In this document: positions 30,007 through 40,969 of the stretch, one piece after another
Layout: each line of letters begins with the position of its first letter
How positions within the stretch are numbered: position 1 is the first letter of the stretch
Assembly (NCBI GenBank): GCA_030704615.1
Contig: CM060733.1
Location: 3,722,001-3,786,000, forward strand
Origin: Takakia lepidozioides
Taxonomy: Eukaryota; Streptophyta; Takakiopsida; Takakiales; Takakiaceae
Length of the DNA: 64,000 nucleotides
Direction of reading: 5' to 3'
The notes under the pieces: model-generated
Database searches by the model: none
Seen by the model: the letters and a program-made list of their open reading frames with translations, nothing else
Told to the model about the DNA's origin: nothing
Made by a program: the position numbers and the translations under genes

Positions 30007-30645
30007 CTAGGCCAACTCACTGCCGCTGTGAATGCTGCTAGTGTCGGCATCTTGCCTCGCTGGGCAACCACAACTCCTCCTATGAACGTCACAGGGAGCT
30101 GCACACGCCGGCCTCCCCTGACTGCCATGCAGGCCTATAGAAGCTGACTCCTCCCAAAAATCCAGGGTGAAGCCCATGGGGTACAACACTGCCCCACCAA
30201 CCAGGACATCGTATGAGACGCGTCTGTCACAATGGCCTTGGCTCGCATCACTGAGCCATCTGTAGGGTGATCTGGCCGTAGTCTGATAGCCAACTCATGC
30301 CGTGTCATGCCCGAGCTGCTCCGATCCTCCCAGAGACGTCTGTATCTGGAAAGGACAAGGCTCCATATCCGCCTCTGTGAGGCCCAAGCCTGCAATAGCA
30401 GCTTTGCCCAACATCAGTGGCTGAGCTCCTGAGTCCAACAAGACCCGCAGTGGCCGGTACCTCTTGCCTGCCGATCCACTCAAACAGAAAATGCCATCTT
30501 GGTTGTCTAACATGACAACTCCAGGTGTCACGATGGCGCGCTCAATGGCTGGCCTAGCTGGCAGCTCCATCAACCTGGCAGCTACAGCTTGCCATGGCGC
30601 CGCCGTGGCAGTCTTGACCCTCAAATCCGAGGATCCCTCCGGCAC
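30007..30645 (-). pseudogene. Retropepsin (aspartic protease) region of the gypsy polyprotein
   Basis: The frame from 30645 has RPLRVLLDSGAQPLMLGKAA with the catalytic D-S-G, then LGLTEADMEPCPFQIQTSLG. The frame changes near 30300 and again near 30190, where YDVLVGGAVLYPMGFTLDFW closes the domain. The D-S-G triplet and the downstream DVLVG are usual for plant Ty3/gypsy proteases. Downstream a linker (FIGGVVVAQRGKMPTLAAFT, then Pro/Glu-rich) leads into the methyltransferase. Confidence 0.65.
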
Positions 30646-30734
30646 TACACCTCCCAGTATCTCCGCAGAAGATGAAATAACCTCCCCACTCTCACAGAGT
30701 GTAGCTGCCAGCCTGTGTGGCCATATATATTGAA

Positions 30735-31319
30735 AATGGTTGTAGCTTCAACAGTCGTAGATTACATCAGCGAGAACCCTGCCAAATGTTCTCGGAAGCC
30801 TATTGGTCGTGACCATGCGTATTGGGCTTGGTATGGAAGATATGTTGATCCTCGTGTTTGGATCCCACAACAAAAGGAACCTGATTACCTTGGTATGTAC
30901 TTATCCCACTGTTTGTTGTTTATAGAGAATTTGATCTTGAAAGTGTCTTCCACTTGCACTTTTACTTTATCATTTTTTCTACAAATGTTCTACATTTCAG
31001 CTGACATTTGTCATATGAAAAATTGTTTTGCCCAGTCACATTCAAGGAGCGAATTCGAAAAGAAGAAGAAGAGCTTCGTGATTGGCAAGAATGGCGGGCT
31101 TCCCGGCAGGCTTCAAGTGCATCAAGAGATTCAACAAGTAGAGTTCCAAGTAACATTTCGGATGATAATGTTACTACTAGGTTCGAGTTCTCCGAAAGTA
31201 TTTCCGTTTCATCCGGTGCGGAGACCGTTGCAAGTGGTTGTGGTAACCGGAGGCGTCTTCGAACACATGCCTTGACTGCGAGCCGTTTGGGAGGAGGCTC
31301 TGTAATATTAATGGGTTAG
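30735..31319 (+). other. Two-exon gene fragment, unrecognised
   Basis: The first exon reads MVVASTVVDYISENPAKCSR, RDHAYWAWYGRYVDPRVWIP and KEPDYLG, ending before GTATGT. After TTCTACATTTCAG the second reads FKERIRKEEEELRDWQEWRA, a Ser-rich stretch, GCGNRRRLRTHALTASRLGG and a TAG stop near 31319. No family is recognised. It abuts the truncated end of the gypsy element and may belong to another element. Confidence 0.3.
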
Positions 31320-31960
31320 TGTAAGCCGTTGTATTGCTTCGAGCCGCTGGATAATAATTAAGTCCAACGGATGTACAGTTGACGTTACACTTATGTCTGA
31401 CTGCAACGCCAAAGTTGCAATCTCTAATAAAATATGAATGTTTATCATCAATGTATGTGGACACATTCTTTCATATCATCCTCTTCATCACATGCCATGA
31501 TTGTTCTATGTTTGGTTTTGTATGTCATCTAACATGACAACCATTTTTTGCAAAAAAATTTACATATCTGACCTCATATCATGGTGTAATTTATTGCATC
31601 CTCCAATTTTTTTCGGAACGTCAACTTGGGAGTGGATGTTCTTCTAAAACCACAATACATACTTATATTGTCTCCAAAAAATGTTTGGAGGATTATATTG
31701 TGTATAAAATAAACAAAATAATCATATATATCGCTTTATTTCAATAATAAATTTTGTTTATTCATATTTCTCATATTATTTTTGGACCAAACAAAAGTCC
31801 TGAATTAGTTAAAATAGTGTTAAAGGTGCTCGATCTCTATACGTGTGAGAGATTTCTGTTAGTTGATGTGCAAAGATCCTCCTCTCGCGTGATTGCAAGC
31901 TCTTCTTTGCTTCGCCCCTGTCATTTGTCAAGTACCTTATGAGGATAGGAGATTATTCCT
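31320..31960. other. AT-rich stretch, nothing recognised
   Basis: No frame with a domain. T-rich runs at 31540-31560 and 31600-31610. Base composition is clearly more AT-rich than the gypsy element to the left. Confidence 0.4.
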
Positions 31961-31964
31961 CCAG

Positions 31965-32650
31965 CTAATTTTATGGTGGAGCCGCGCCGGGTGCAATCGT
32001 TGTTCTCTTTCCTTTATCACTTGCAGCTCGCCGACTAATTGTCACTGTGGAGGGTCGTGGGCATGTGCTAGGATGTTCCAAGATCTTGCATGAGGCGTTG
32101 TAGCCACCTGATCTCTTGACTTGCTAGGTGAGTAGCCACATACTCTGATTCAGTGGTGTTGCTGGGCGTGCAAGTCTGCATTCTATTACCCTAAGCAACC
32201 GAACCTCCATTGAGCATGAGGATGAAGCCAGAACGGGACTTTCGGTAATCGATATCTGCTGCGAAGTCGGCGTCAATAGGCTGTCAGCCTGATGATGTGG
32301 TTACTTCCTCCATACGTGATGCATGTGTTAACCGTGCCCTGAAGAATTCAGTATGCACTTCAGGACTGAAACATGCGGTGCATAAGGCTTTACATAAAAC
32401 TTTGATGCATTGCCAACTGCCTATGATATATCTGGGCGTGTGCCCAAAACTATCCACTACGAGCATCCTACACATTCTTTGTACAAGGGAAACTTGTAGG
32501 CTAGTCCACAATCCTTGTCGCTGCTGTCGACATGGAGATCAGCAGCACTGGTGGGGTCGGCAGGAACTACTACGGAGTTGCAGTTCTCATGTTCAAATCA
32601 TTGCAGGATGGTCTGGAAGCGTGGTGGGCCCATAACCTGTTGTAATATGC
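31965..32650 (-). pseudogene. Ty1/copia RNase H remnant
   Basis: Minus strand: PIDADFAADIDYRKSRSGFI, LMLNGGSVA then an in-frame stop, SNTTESEYVATHLASQEIRW and LQRLMQDLGTS with another stop, followed by LHSDN. This is the classic copia RNase H order (DADxA, RKSxSG, TTExEYxA, WLxxLL). Upstream sequence to 32650 is too decayed to read. Several stops show it is dead. Confidence 0.6.
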
Positions 32651-32654
32651 TAAA

Positions 32655-33200
32655 CTAAGCACAACATGTATTATCAAGTAGAAAGTAAGACAAATGCACA
32701 CGGACTAATTTGTTAGCATAAACACATTCTGTATTCAACAGTAAAGCAATACATAAAGCTCAGTACCAAACAGTGGTACAAGCATACTAAACACATAAGG
32801 TGCTAGCAGCAAACCTTAGTCTCTAACACTCACGCTTATACACACAGGGGGTATACATTTGCACACTATTTTCTTGAGAGTGACGATCCTTGTTCTTGCC
32901 TGCTGGGAGGGAAACGGTAGCCATAGTGATCCATCATGAGCGACCGTTTGAACTCGCTGCCTTCACTCCACAGATGTCAGCATTGTGCTACATGTATAAC
33001 TATACTCTCTACGTCGTATAGAATTACTCTACTACAGTAAAATGACGTCAATTCTATTGAAACTTGTTATAGACAACCACGATCCAAAAATCCCACAGTT
33101 GTTTTATACAAATGATAACTCGTAAACATAATATGAAAAGTTTTCGATATAACTCGTATACTTTCAAAACTACAGATATTCCACACGACACATGTCTTTT
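32655..33200. other. AT-rich stretch without a supported gene
   Basis: Only short frames. The right part runs into the PIF1-like helicase remnant. Confidence 0.4.
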
Positions 33201-33211
33201 ATATTTTTACC

Positions 33212-33973
33212 TTGTCTGATAATCCAAGTAACTTTGCACGGTTACATAAAGAGATACAACTCAAAATAAATATGCTAGTGGAATTATGTGCAGAAAATTA
33301 TGAAATCCAAGATGGACTCGTTAACGGTGTCGAAGGTGTATTCAAGAATTATACAAAAATCTCATCTACAATATCAATTGTTTGGATAGATTTCATTTTG
33401 CCTCGGATATGTCAATATAGAAGAATGAAACATGACAATTCATATAGTCTTTATCCAAACACTGAGAGGTTGTGGACTTTTATAACAAAATAAGTTGGAG
33501 AAAATCATAATCATCTCATTATACGCATATGATTTTCCATACAATCACCAGCGGCCCGAACAATTCACCGTGCTCAAAGACTAACTTTGGACCATGTAGC
33601 CTTTGATCCTACCGGTGTCACAAAACATGGTTTAACTTATACCACATTATCTAGGGTTCGCACAAAAGAAAATTTGTACTTGTTAAATCGTTTGGCATTA
33701 AAGAATTTTCAAGTTGACAAGTCGGTACTTGATGAGATGAAAAGGTTACCGATGTCGGCTAAATACGAATTAACCATATATATCCTCAAACACCTTAGAA
33801 GATCATATCTTATTGTGCAATCATTAAATACTCGATTCCTTCAACAACATCATGCTGATATAACAAAAGATAATAACCTTGAAGCATTAGATCATATACT
33901 ATGCCTGACTCAACGAAGCCCGCATAAACAATTCAAAAAATTCAACAAATTGGTCACATGTGATAAATACTGA
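33212..33973 (+). pseudogene. PIF1/Helitron-type DNA helicase, C-terminal fragment
   Basis: The first frame (33212-33493) reads LVELCAENYEIQDGLVNGVE, GVFKNYTK, IVWIDFI and LWTFITK. After a stop and shift, a second (33553-33973) reads ARTIHRAQRLTLDHVAFDPT, GVTKHGLTYTTLSRVRTKEN, LYLLNRLALKNFQVDKSVLD and EMKRL. The pairing of DGLVNG with IHRAQ...HGLTYT.LSR is the C-terminal end of PIF1-family helicases carried by Helitron-like elements. The N-terminal Walker region is not present. It lies in AT-rich sequence unlike the flanking elements. Confidence 0.65.
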
Positions 33974-33974
33974 T

Positions 33975-35500
33975 AAATTTAATGTTTTATCTTGTTACAA
34001 TAATCATGGCACAATGATAATGTATGATAAAAATATGACTTGGTCACAACATGAAATACACACATAATGGTGCTAATTTCTTGCAGCTTTACTCAACTTC
34101 AATGCACAAAAAGTGCTACATGTCATAGCAATTTATAAACCTCCAACAATGCACTTGAAAAGATTTCTTTCACATTTTGAATATGTTCTAAATCAAAGTT
34201 CATCAATCTTGTCCCATGATTTTTATTGGGGGTTTCAATGTAGATATGTTGCAACTATCCCCCCAATCCAAGAAACATCATAATCTTGAACTTAGTTTTT
34301 CTAATAGTACAACATATTATGATTCTCAATTAAACCACATATATACCAATGCAATTGTTAATGGTTGTCAATCGTGATGCACATAAGCATATTGGACAGA
34401 CCATAAACACATATACATTGCATTTAAATTACTCGATCATCTTCCTATTTACCATTTTCTTGACACAAATTCAACGGTTCTATTAACATGATTTATCTTT
34501 GCTGATCGTGCCATTAAAGAAATTAAGTTTATATAAATATTATGGCATGGCCCTCATGTAACTTACACTTTATTGTTTTAAAGAGCTTTTCTGGAATGAC
34601 CTTCACGAAGGTAGTCTCACATTCAATCACTACAACAGATGAGCATTTTTATGACTGCACATATAACTATTTTTTCAGTCTTATATGCGTTCATGACTAC
34701 ATCACTCTGTAGTGGAAAAAGCCTTGTCATAGCGACTAATCTTTAGGACTGCATTTTGCAAGTCATAGTCGTGAGTGCGTGCGTGGCACCTGGAGACATG
34801 CATAAGAGAGTGATGTAGTTACAACTCTATGACTTACATACGACTAACTATATGACTACATTGTCTGATGAGCGTTGCCTACATGGAGAGGCTTTAGAGG
34901 AACACGTGCACCACTGCGCAAGCGACATGTCACGACACCTATTGCACTTCAGATGTGACATGTGGCACTTAGACATAATATATGACTAGCATATATGGCA
35001 GGGTTTATGCCACGTGTCATCAAGAATGTCTCTGAAAATAATTTAATAGTTATATTTGTTATTTTAAATTCTTAAATTTATGTTTTATTTTTTGAAAACA
35101 GGGGACAGCAGCTTGGAAAATTTTATTAAATGGTATTATTGTTTAATTTAATAATGTTACATAAAATAAAAATAGATTAGATGAAATTCTTCATTACATG
35201 GTGAAATTCTGATATAAAAACAGAATGGACCCCTCTTGTATACTAGCAACCACAAGGACATTCAAAATAGACAAGTACAGGGGAATACACGCCCTGTAAA
35301 TTATATTACAAAAATCCAAATGAGACCAATGTCCCAATGGACACCTCAAAGGCCACAAGGTCCAAAAATCCATGCCTGAAAAGGTCCAGTAAGCAAAAAA
35401 TAAGCAAGCCCACACATGGCCTGAATTGTTGTAATACTAGTTTGTTCTGGTGCTACTAGAATCAAGGACCCTGTTAAACAGTGCAATACTTACAGCCGAT
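33975..35500. other. AT-rich non-coding stretch
   Basis: No gene supported. Between 34628 and 34870 the sequence has many GACTAC/GTAGTC and TATGACT motifs in both orientations, and starts CACTACAAC; this recalls non-autonomous CACTA-type sequence, but no target duplication was found. Confidence 0.4.
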
Positions 35501-35539
35501 TTGATAAGAGGAAAAAACAGGGTGAAATGTGTTGAAGAA

Positions 35540-35830
35540 GGTGCCTTGATTGACAGTGCCTGATTTGATCAATTGTGTCGCTGCTGCTGCGGCTTCCAGT
35601 TGACCATCTACCCATGCAGGTTTCTTGTACCTATCCTTCCACAGGGAATCATAGGTAATATGGAGCTTGAAATCCGGCCCTCTTGGATGAATCTGGACCC
35701 CACATCTATCCCTGCTCCTTCAGCTATCATGCCCCTGCACAAATCATGCATACATCCTCGCCTTGCTGCTAGCAGCTGACAATGACAGCCTAGAATTGCT
35801 TGAGCAAACACCCCAACCCTACTTATCACA
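35540..35830 (-). repeat. Triplicated PPR-gene segment, copy 1
   Basis: About 200 bp shared with 37590-37770 and 39215-39420. Common stretches are TTCCAGTTGACCATCTACCC, AGGTTTCTTG and GGGAATCATAGGTAAT. On the minus strand the segment in copy 2 continues into a PPR frame, so these are copies of one PPR gene's 5' part. Confidence 0.6.
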
Positions 35831-36123
35831 CTAGTTCATATGCTGACTTGCGTCTACTTCCAACAGGCATTCACCTTTTGCCTCGATTGTTCCACCATTG
35901 ACTGAGATCGGGAACGTATTCTTCCTAGAGCTTCTCCTCGAGTCTCTGTTATCTATTTTTCGATACTTTCCTGTCGACCACATTGACAGTAACATGTCAA
36001 AATCACTCCAAAACTACCATAGATCCACCAACGAGCTAACTTGCAGAATTCAATATTAAAATTTAGGGACGACTCTGATAGCAGGGGAAAACAAGGTGAA
36101 ATATGTTGAAGAATGTACCTTCA

Positions 36124-36640
36124 TTAGCAGCGCCTTGTTTTATGAATTGTGCTGCTGCCGCTGCTGTTTCCAGTTGACCATCTACCCACTTGTAGCCGCT
36201 GTGAGCTATTGAAGAAGGTGCCCCCTTCCCCCATCATTTGATCATAGGTCTCCATACCATGTCCCTGCTCTGCATACCCTGCAAGCATCGCGTTCCATGA
36301 CACCACATCTCGTTCAGCCATAGTGTTGAAAACTCCTTTCGCATCCTTAATGCACCCACATTTCACATACATGTCCACCAGGGCAGTGTTCAGAATGACA
36401 TCTGGTACAATTCCAGCTTTGATGATGTCACCATGGACCTCTTTCCCCTTTTCCAGAGGTCCCAGGCTTGCACACGCATTGCAAACACAAACAAACGTGA
36501 TGTGGTTGGACTTCACCCCTTCGCGCAACATTTGCTCATAGGTCTCCAAAGCATTCCTACCACACCCATGCTTGGTAAATCCTGCCAACATTATATTCCA
36601 CGTGATCAAAGATCATTGAGACATTCTGTTGAAAACTTCG
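36124..36640 (-). pseudogene. PLS-class PPR fragment, left block
   Basis: Minus strand: MITWNIMLAGFTKHGCGRNA, LETYEQMLREGVKSNHITFV, ASLGPLEKGKEVHGDIIKAG, NTALVDMYVKCGCIKDAKGV and RDVVSWNAMLAGYAEQGHG. These are P, L and S repeats of plant organellar RNA-binding PPR proteins. The block repeats the content of 36669-37440, so it is a tandem partial duplicate. The frame is lost on both sides. Confidence 0.65.
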
Positions 36641-36668
36641 TGAGCATGCATGCTTGATGCTCCTGCAC

Positions 36669-37810
36669 TTAACATACATGTCCACCAAGGTATTGTTTAA
36701 AATGACATTTGGTACAATTCCAGCCCTGATGATGTTGCCATGGACCTCTTTGCAAGCCCTTTTCCAGAGCTGCCATGGCTGTTTTTAGAATGACATTTGG
36801 TACAATTCCAGCTTTGATGATGTCACCATTCACCTCTTTGCTCTTTTCCAGGGCTGCCAAGCTTGCACAAGCATTGCGAGTGCACACAAACGTGATGTGG
36901 TCGGGCTTTACCCCTTCGCACATCATTTGCTCATACGTCTCCAAAGCCTCCATCCCGCGCCCCTTCTGTGCATACCCTGCGAGCATCGCATTCCACGACA
37001 CCACATTTCGTTCATCCATATTGTTGAACACTCCCTTTGCATCTTCCGGCTCTGACGATGTCACCATGCACCTCTTTGCCCTTTTCCAGGGCTGCCAGGC
37101 TTGCACACGCACTGCAAACGCACTCAAACGTGATGTGGTCGGACTTCACCCCTTCCCCCATCATTTGCTCATAGGTCTCCAAAGCATTCCTACCACACCC
37201 ATGCTTGGTAAATCCTCCCAACATTATATTCCACGTGATCAAAGATCGTTGAGGCTTTCTGTTGAACACTTGGTGAGCATCCATGATGCTCCCGCACTTA
37301 ACATACATGTTGACAAGGGTGTTGAGGAGAATTTTTTTTGGCGTGAATCCACTTTGGATAATGTGAGTTTGCACCTGCTTTTCAGCTTCCGGGCCTTCCA
37401 CCTTGATGCACTTATGCAAGAGACAGACATACATATCTGAATCTGCTGAAATGCCTCCTTGGTTTAAAGTCTATAGAGCCTCTGTCAGTCTGCCTCCCTC
37501 ACAAAGCATCTTCACATGCCCATAAGTGCCAGAAGAGGCATTGTGGACTCCCTCTCTTGATCGGCTTCCAGAAGCTGTTGAGATTGAGATGCCTGGTTTT
37601 ATCAACTGTGCCGCTGCAGCTGCTGCCTTCAGTTGACCATCTACCCATGCAGGTTTCTTGTGTCTATTGATCCACAGGGAATCATAGGTAATCTTGTGCT
37701 TGAAATCTGGCCCTCTTGGAAGAATCTGTACCCACTCTCTATTACTGCTCCTTTAGCTATCCATGCGTCTGCACAAATCATGCATTCGTCCTTGCCTTGC
37801 TGCTAGCAGC
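36669..37810 (-). pseudogene. PLS-class PPR gene, frame-broken
   Basis: Reading from about 37800: WVDGQLKAAAAAAQLIKPGI and SGSRSREGVHNASSGTYGHV, then MYVCLLHKCIKVEGPEAEKQ, VQTHIIQSGFTPKKILLNTL, NMYVKCGSIMDAHQVFNRKP, SLITWNIMLGGFTKHGCGRN and GVKSDHITFECVCSACASLA. A frame change near 37030-37120 leads to DAKGVFNNMDERNVVSWNAM, YEQMMCEGVKPDHITF and KEVNGDIIKAGIVPNVILK. Organelle RNA processing is the usual role. At least two frame changes and missing repeats make it a probable pseudogene. Confidence 0.6.
37590..37780 (-). repeat. Triplicated PPR-gene segment, copy 2 (in gene context)
   Basis: This copy lies at the 5' end of the PPR frame and encodes the Ala-rich WVDGQLKAAAAAAQLIK segment on the minus strand. 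Confidence 0.55.
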
Positions 37811-38133
37811 CGACAATAACAGCCTAGACACCCAACTCAGCTTATGACCCTAGTTCCTATGCTGAATTGCGTCTGCTACTCTCTGTAATCTAACAGGCAT
37901 TCATTTTGTTGCCTCGATTGTCTCACCATTGACTGGGGTCACAAAAGTATCCATTCCACAACTTCTCCTCATCTCTGTTACATACTTTCTTGTTGTCACA
38001 TTGGCAGTATCATGTCAAACTCGCTGCAAACTAGATTCACTCAACCAGCTAACTTGCAGAATTCAACATGGAAATTTAGGGCCGATTCTGTGATTGGAAA
38101 GAGAACCCAGAGGGATGGAATGGAAGCAGCAGC

Positions 38134-39060
38134 ATGGGTGTGTCTCTGATGCATCAACAGACAGCGGTCAGACCAAGTTCTATGACCCAAACCCAGAGTG
38201 AGCACAATGGCTTTGTAAGGCCAATGCCTATAGGGCATATTCAATACTACAATGAGGATACGCAAGCTGCAGATACCATGTGCAAATCAAAAAAACACAA
38301 AGGTGGTGAAGGTGCACAACCTGCCAAAGAGAGGGCAGAGTTGAGGAAGGATGAAGCAACTACAGACATTGGGAAATGCTCTGATGCGGGCAGAAGGGAA
38401 GACCCAGGCCTTGTCGGGGTTCAGCTGGCAGAAGAACAAGCTGCTGACAACAACAACATGGAAGCAGAGTGGATACAAGTTGATTTTGACAAACCTGAGT
38501 CCATCAGACAAGGCATCAGAAGGCCCAAACAAAGAACACTGTGCAAAATCTGTAATAACATGAGACACAGTCGTCACACACTAACCCAACATGGGTCTTG
38601 GCAAACTTTTAGCAAAGCTGAAACAATCACATAAGCAAAAAAAGGGGCAGGACCTCAAGGGAAGATGTATGGAGTACCTTTTGCAGTGATCAATGAGTAC
38701 ATGGAAGGAGGAGAAGCTTACCCACTGCCAAGCACGGAGTACATGATGCAACCAACAGCACAAGTATCATGTCAGTTCACTCATAATGAGCTGGAGGCAC
38801 TGGATGAGTTGGACGAGATATACCATATAAGTGATCACACTCCAATAAGACTACAACAACACCCCACATCAACATGTTGACACGGGAAAGTGCAAAGAAG
38901 GCCAAAATAGGGGATGTGATGCCTATTTTGCAGAAATCCAGCCAAGACATCAAGGATTTAGGGCAAAAACATGGATTTCGTGAAGAAGAATGCATTGGCA
39001 TGGATAACATCTACAGCTCAGCAGGGTTTGAGCGCCAACCAGAGATATTCATGGGATAGG
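38134..39060 (+). other. Charged-protein gene fragment, unrecognised
   Basis: Plus-strand frames: GVSLMHQQTAVRPSSMTQTQ to SRHTLTQHGSWQTFSKAETI (38134-38634), then YGVPFAVINEYMEGGEAYPL and FTHNELEALDELDEIYHISD (38665-38880), then LTRESAKKAKIGDVMPILQK and IKDLGQKHGFREEECIG (38874-39059). The three frames are consecutive and non-overlapping in content, as in one decayed gene. CKICNNMRHSRHT is CxxC-like. No family recognised. Confidence 0.3.
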
Positions 39061-39214
39061 GTGACAAAAGCGAGGAAGAAGCCAAAACACAAAGCCTTGA
39101 CGCATTCACTGAAGACTGGGCAGACAAACAGATAAGAGAAGACAGCTCGCAAGAAACGGATAAGAGGGAAAAATAGGGTGAAATGTACTGAAGGAGGTGC
39201 CTTCAGTAGAAGTG

Positions 39215-39430
39215 CTTGACCTTATCAATTGTGCCGCTGCTGCTACCGCTTCCAGTTGACCATCTACCCATGTAGGTTTCTTGCAGCTATCCTTTCACAG
39301 GGAATCATAGGTAATGTGGAGCTTGAAATCCAGCCCTCTTGGATGAATCTGGACCCACACTCTATCCCTGCTCCTTCAGCTATCCATGTCTCTGACAGCC
39401 TAGAATTCTACCAGCAAACACCCCAACCAT
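39215..39430 (-). repeat. Triplicated PPR-gene segment, copy 3
   Basis: Closely matches 35570-35740: TTCCAGTTGACCATCTACCC, CTTTCACAGGGAATCATAGG and CCTGCTCCTTCAGCTATC. It lies on the far side of the charged-protein fragment, isolated from PPR coding sequence. Confidence 0.6.
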
Positions 39431-39439
39431 ACTGGTGTG

Positions 39440-40960
39440 GAGTTCTTCCCCAAAACACCCCAACCCTACTTATCACAATCTGAAATGCATCTGCTTCTCT
39501 CTGTAGTCCAAACACTCCTTAGTGCCGGCCGTCTCGCCACGCTACTATTCGGGCTCCCGGCCAAAAATGGGCTAGTATAATGCCATTGGCATGTCTGTTT
39601 ACCGCGCCATTGCTGGTCATGCTCGCTCCAAAGTACGCCCCGGGCTTGCGGATACTAAGGCCGGGGCTCCTTTGCCGTTGCAGTGGCATTTTGGGACCCC
39701 CCTAGCTGCTCTGATGAGATGACACTGGACACTTGGGCCATCGACACTGCAACGATGGGAACTTGATTTGTCATTACTGAAATTTTGTATGTCCTGCCAC
39801 GTGCCAATAAGCATCTTGCCACCGACAACACTTTCACATTACATGACCGGCAACCTGCTACGCTAGGGCTACACAGCCGGTAGCAAGATTGCAAATTTGT
39901 GAAAACAGAAGTGGGAGCTGCAAGCGCTGCTTTCAAACAATCTTAATACTTCTTACTGATCTTCGTGCTCGACAACCCTTGTTGCTTCTTGTGCGCGGGA
40001 TTCTCACCTGGCCCTCCAATGCGTGATAGATACACCGATCAGGCACGGATAGAACGAGAATCAAGGCAAGTAAAGGCCACCATAACACATATGTATCCTT
40101 GCAACTATTCTAGTAATAAAGAGCTTCTCTGCGACTGATTGTAGCTTGGCATGTTATTAGTCTCTTGATTACAATCTAGACTTGTTACACACGAAGCCCC
40201 GTGCTGCATGTCCAGTTCAAGGTAGCGGCGATGCTTACTGTACAGACAGTAAAAATAGATGGTGACACTCATCATGAAAAGGTCGAAGACAAGCATAGAT
40301 CACTCGCAAAGAGGACGGTGAGGAGATGACAGCGAGGTAATTTTGACACGTGCTGGAAAGTGCAGTGGCAAGGCTCGAAGAAGCAGAAAATGATGAGAGA
40401 GAGATGATATGTCCATGGAAAGGACACAAGGAGAGACTTAAAAATTCAGCAGCAAATGCTAGTTGGCACCTATGCGTGATCCTTGAAGCTGGATGATCGT
40501 TTCCCCAGTAAGCTTATAGAAGAGCCTGTTGTTGCAATTGTTTCTTGTATCGGGGTCGGTCCTCTGGACCAAAAATTAGCTTCAGCTTCTTTGTCAATCA
40601 TTTGCTTCGATCATGCGAGAGCGCCATGCAGCGGGTGAAGGGGCAGGGCTATGGAGCAGAAAAGCGGCATCCTCTTCGCAATGCGCAGAGGACGGAGTTC
40701 CTTGCATGTGGTTGCTATGGAGCCTCGCCAACAGCAGAACTTTGCGCTTTCCGTTCTTGGGGTTGCTGCATTGTATGTGCCCTAGGATCTGGGCTTGGAA
40801 TTGTCTTCTGACTAATTCAGCAGAAACGAACGACGAACGTACTCTGGCCAAAAAGCAAGTTAGACAACGCCGATAACTAGTATATCTGGCACGTAGGTCA
40901 ACGCTGGAGCAGGGTTATTTCAAGATCCTTCACAAAGGTTGGACGGCAGCGTTGTAAAGT
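39440..40960. other. No supported gene
   Basis: Frames here are short and show no domain. GC-rich at 39520-39720. No repeat with the rest of the window was seen. Confidence 0.35.
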
Positions 40961-40969
40961 GAGCTTTTT

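Larger units (their letters stand above)
25148..30725 (-). mobile_element. Ty3/gypsy retroelement with captured cytosine methyltransferase and PHD finger, 5'-truncated
   Basis: Minus-strand order: retropepsin, DNA cytosine-5 methyltransferase, reverse transcriptase, RNase H, integrase, PHD finger, polypurine tract, LTR. RT-RNase H-integrase order is that of Ty3/gypsy. No gag and no second LTR are seen; the homology stops near 30725, where an unrelated unknown gene fragment begins. The polyprotein is broken by at least six frame changes and lacks the RT catalytic aspartates, so it is a dead copy. Codons and frames are nevertheless well preserved between breaks, so decay is fairly recent. Confidence 0.75.

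Noticed and set aside
34628-34714. CACTACA...TGTAGTG ends that might define a small CACTA-type element
   Set aside because: The inverted ends are 7 bp only and the flanking 3 bases (AAT and GAA) do not match, so no target duplication. Kept only as a remark on the AT-rich stretch.
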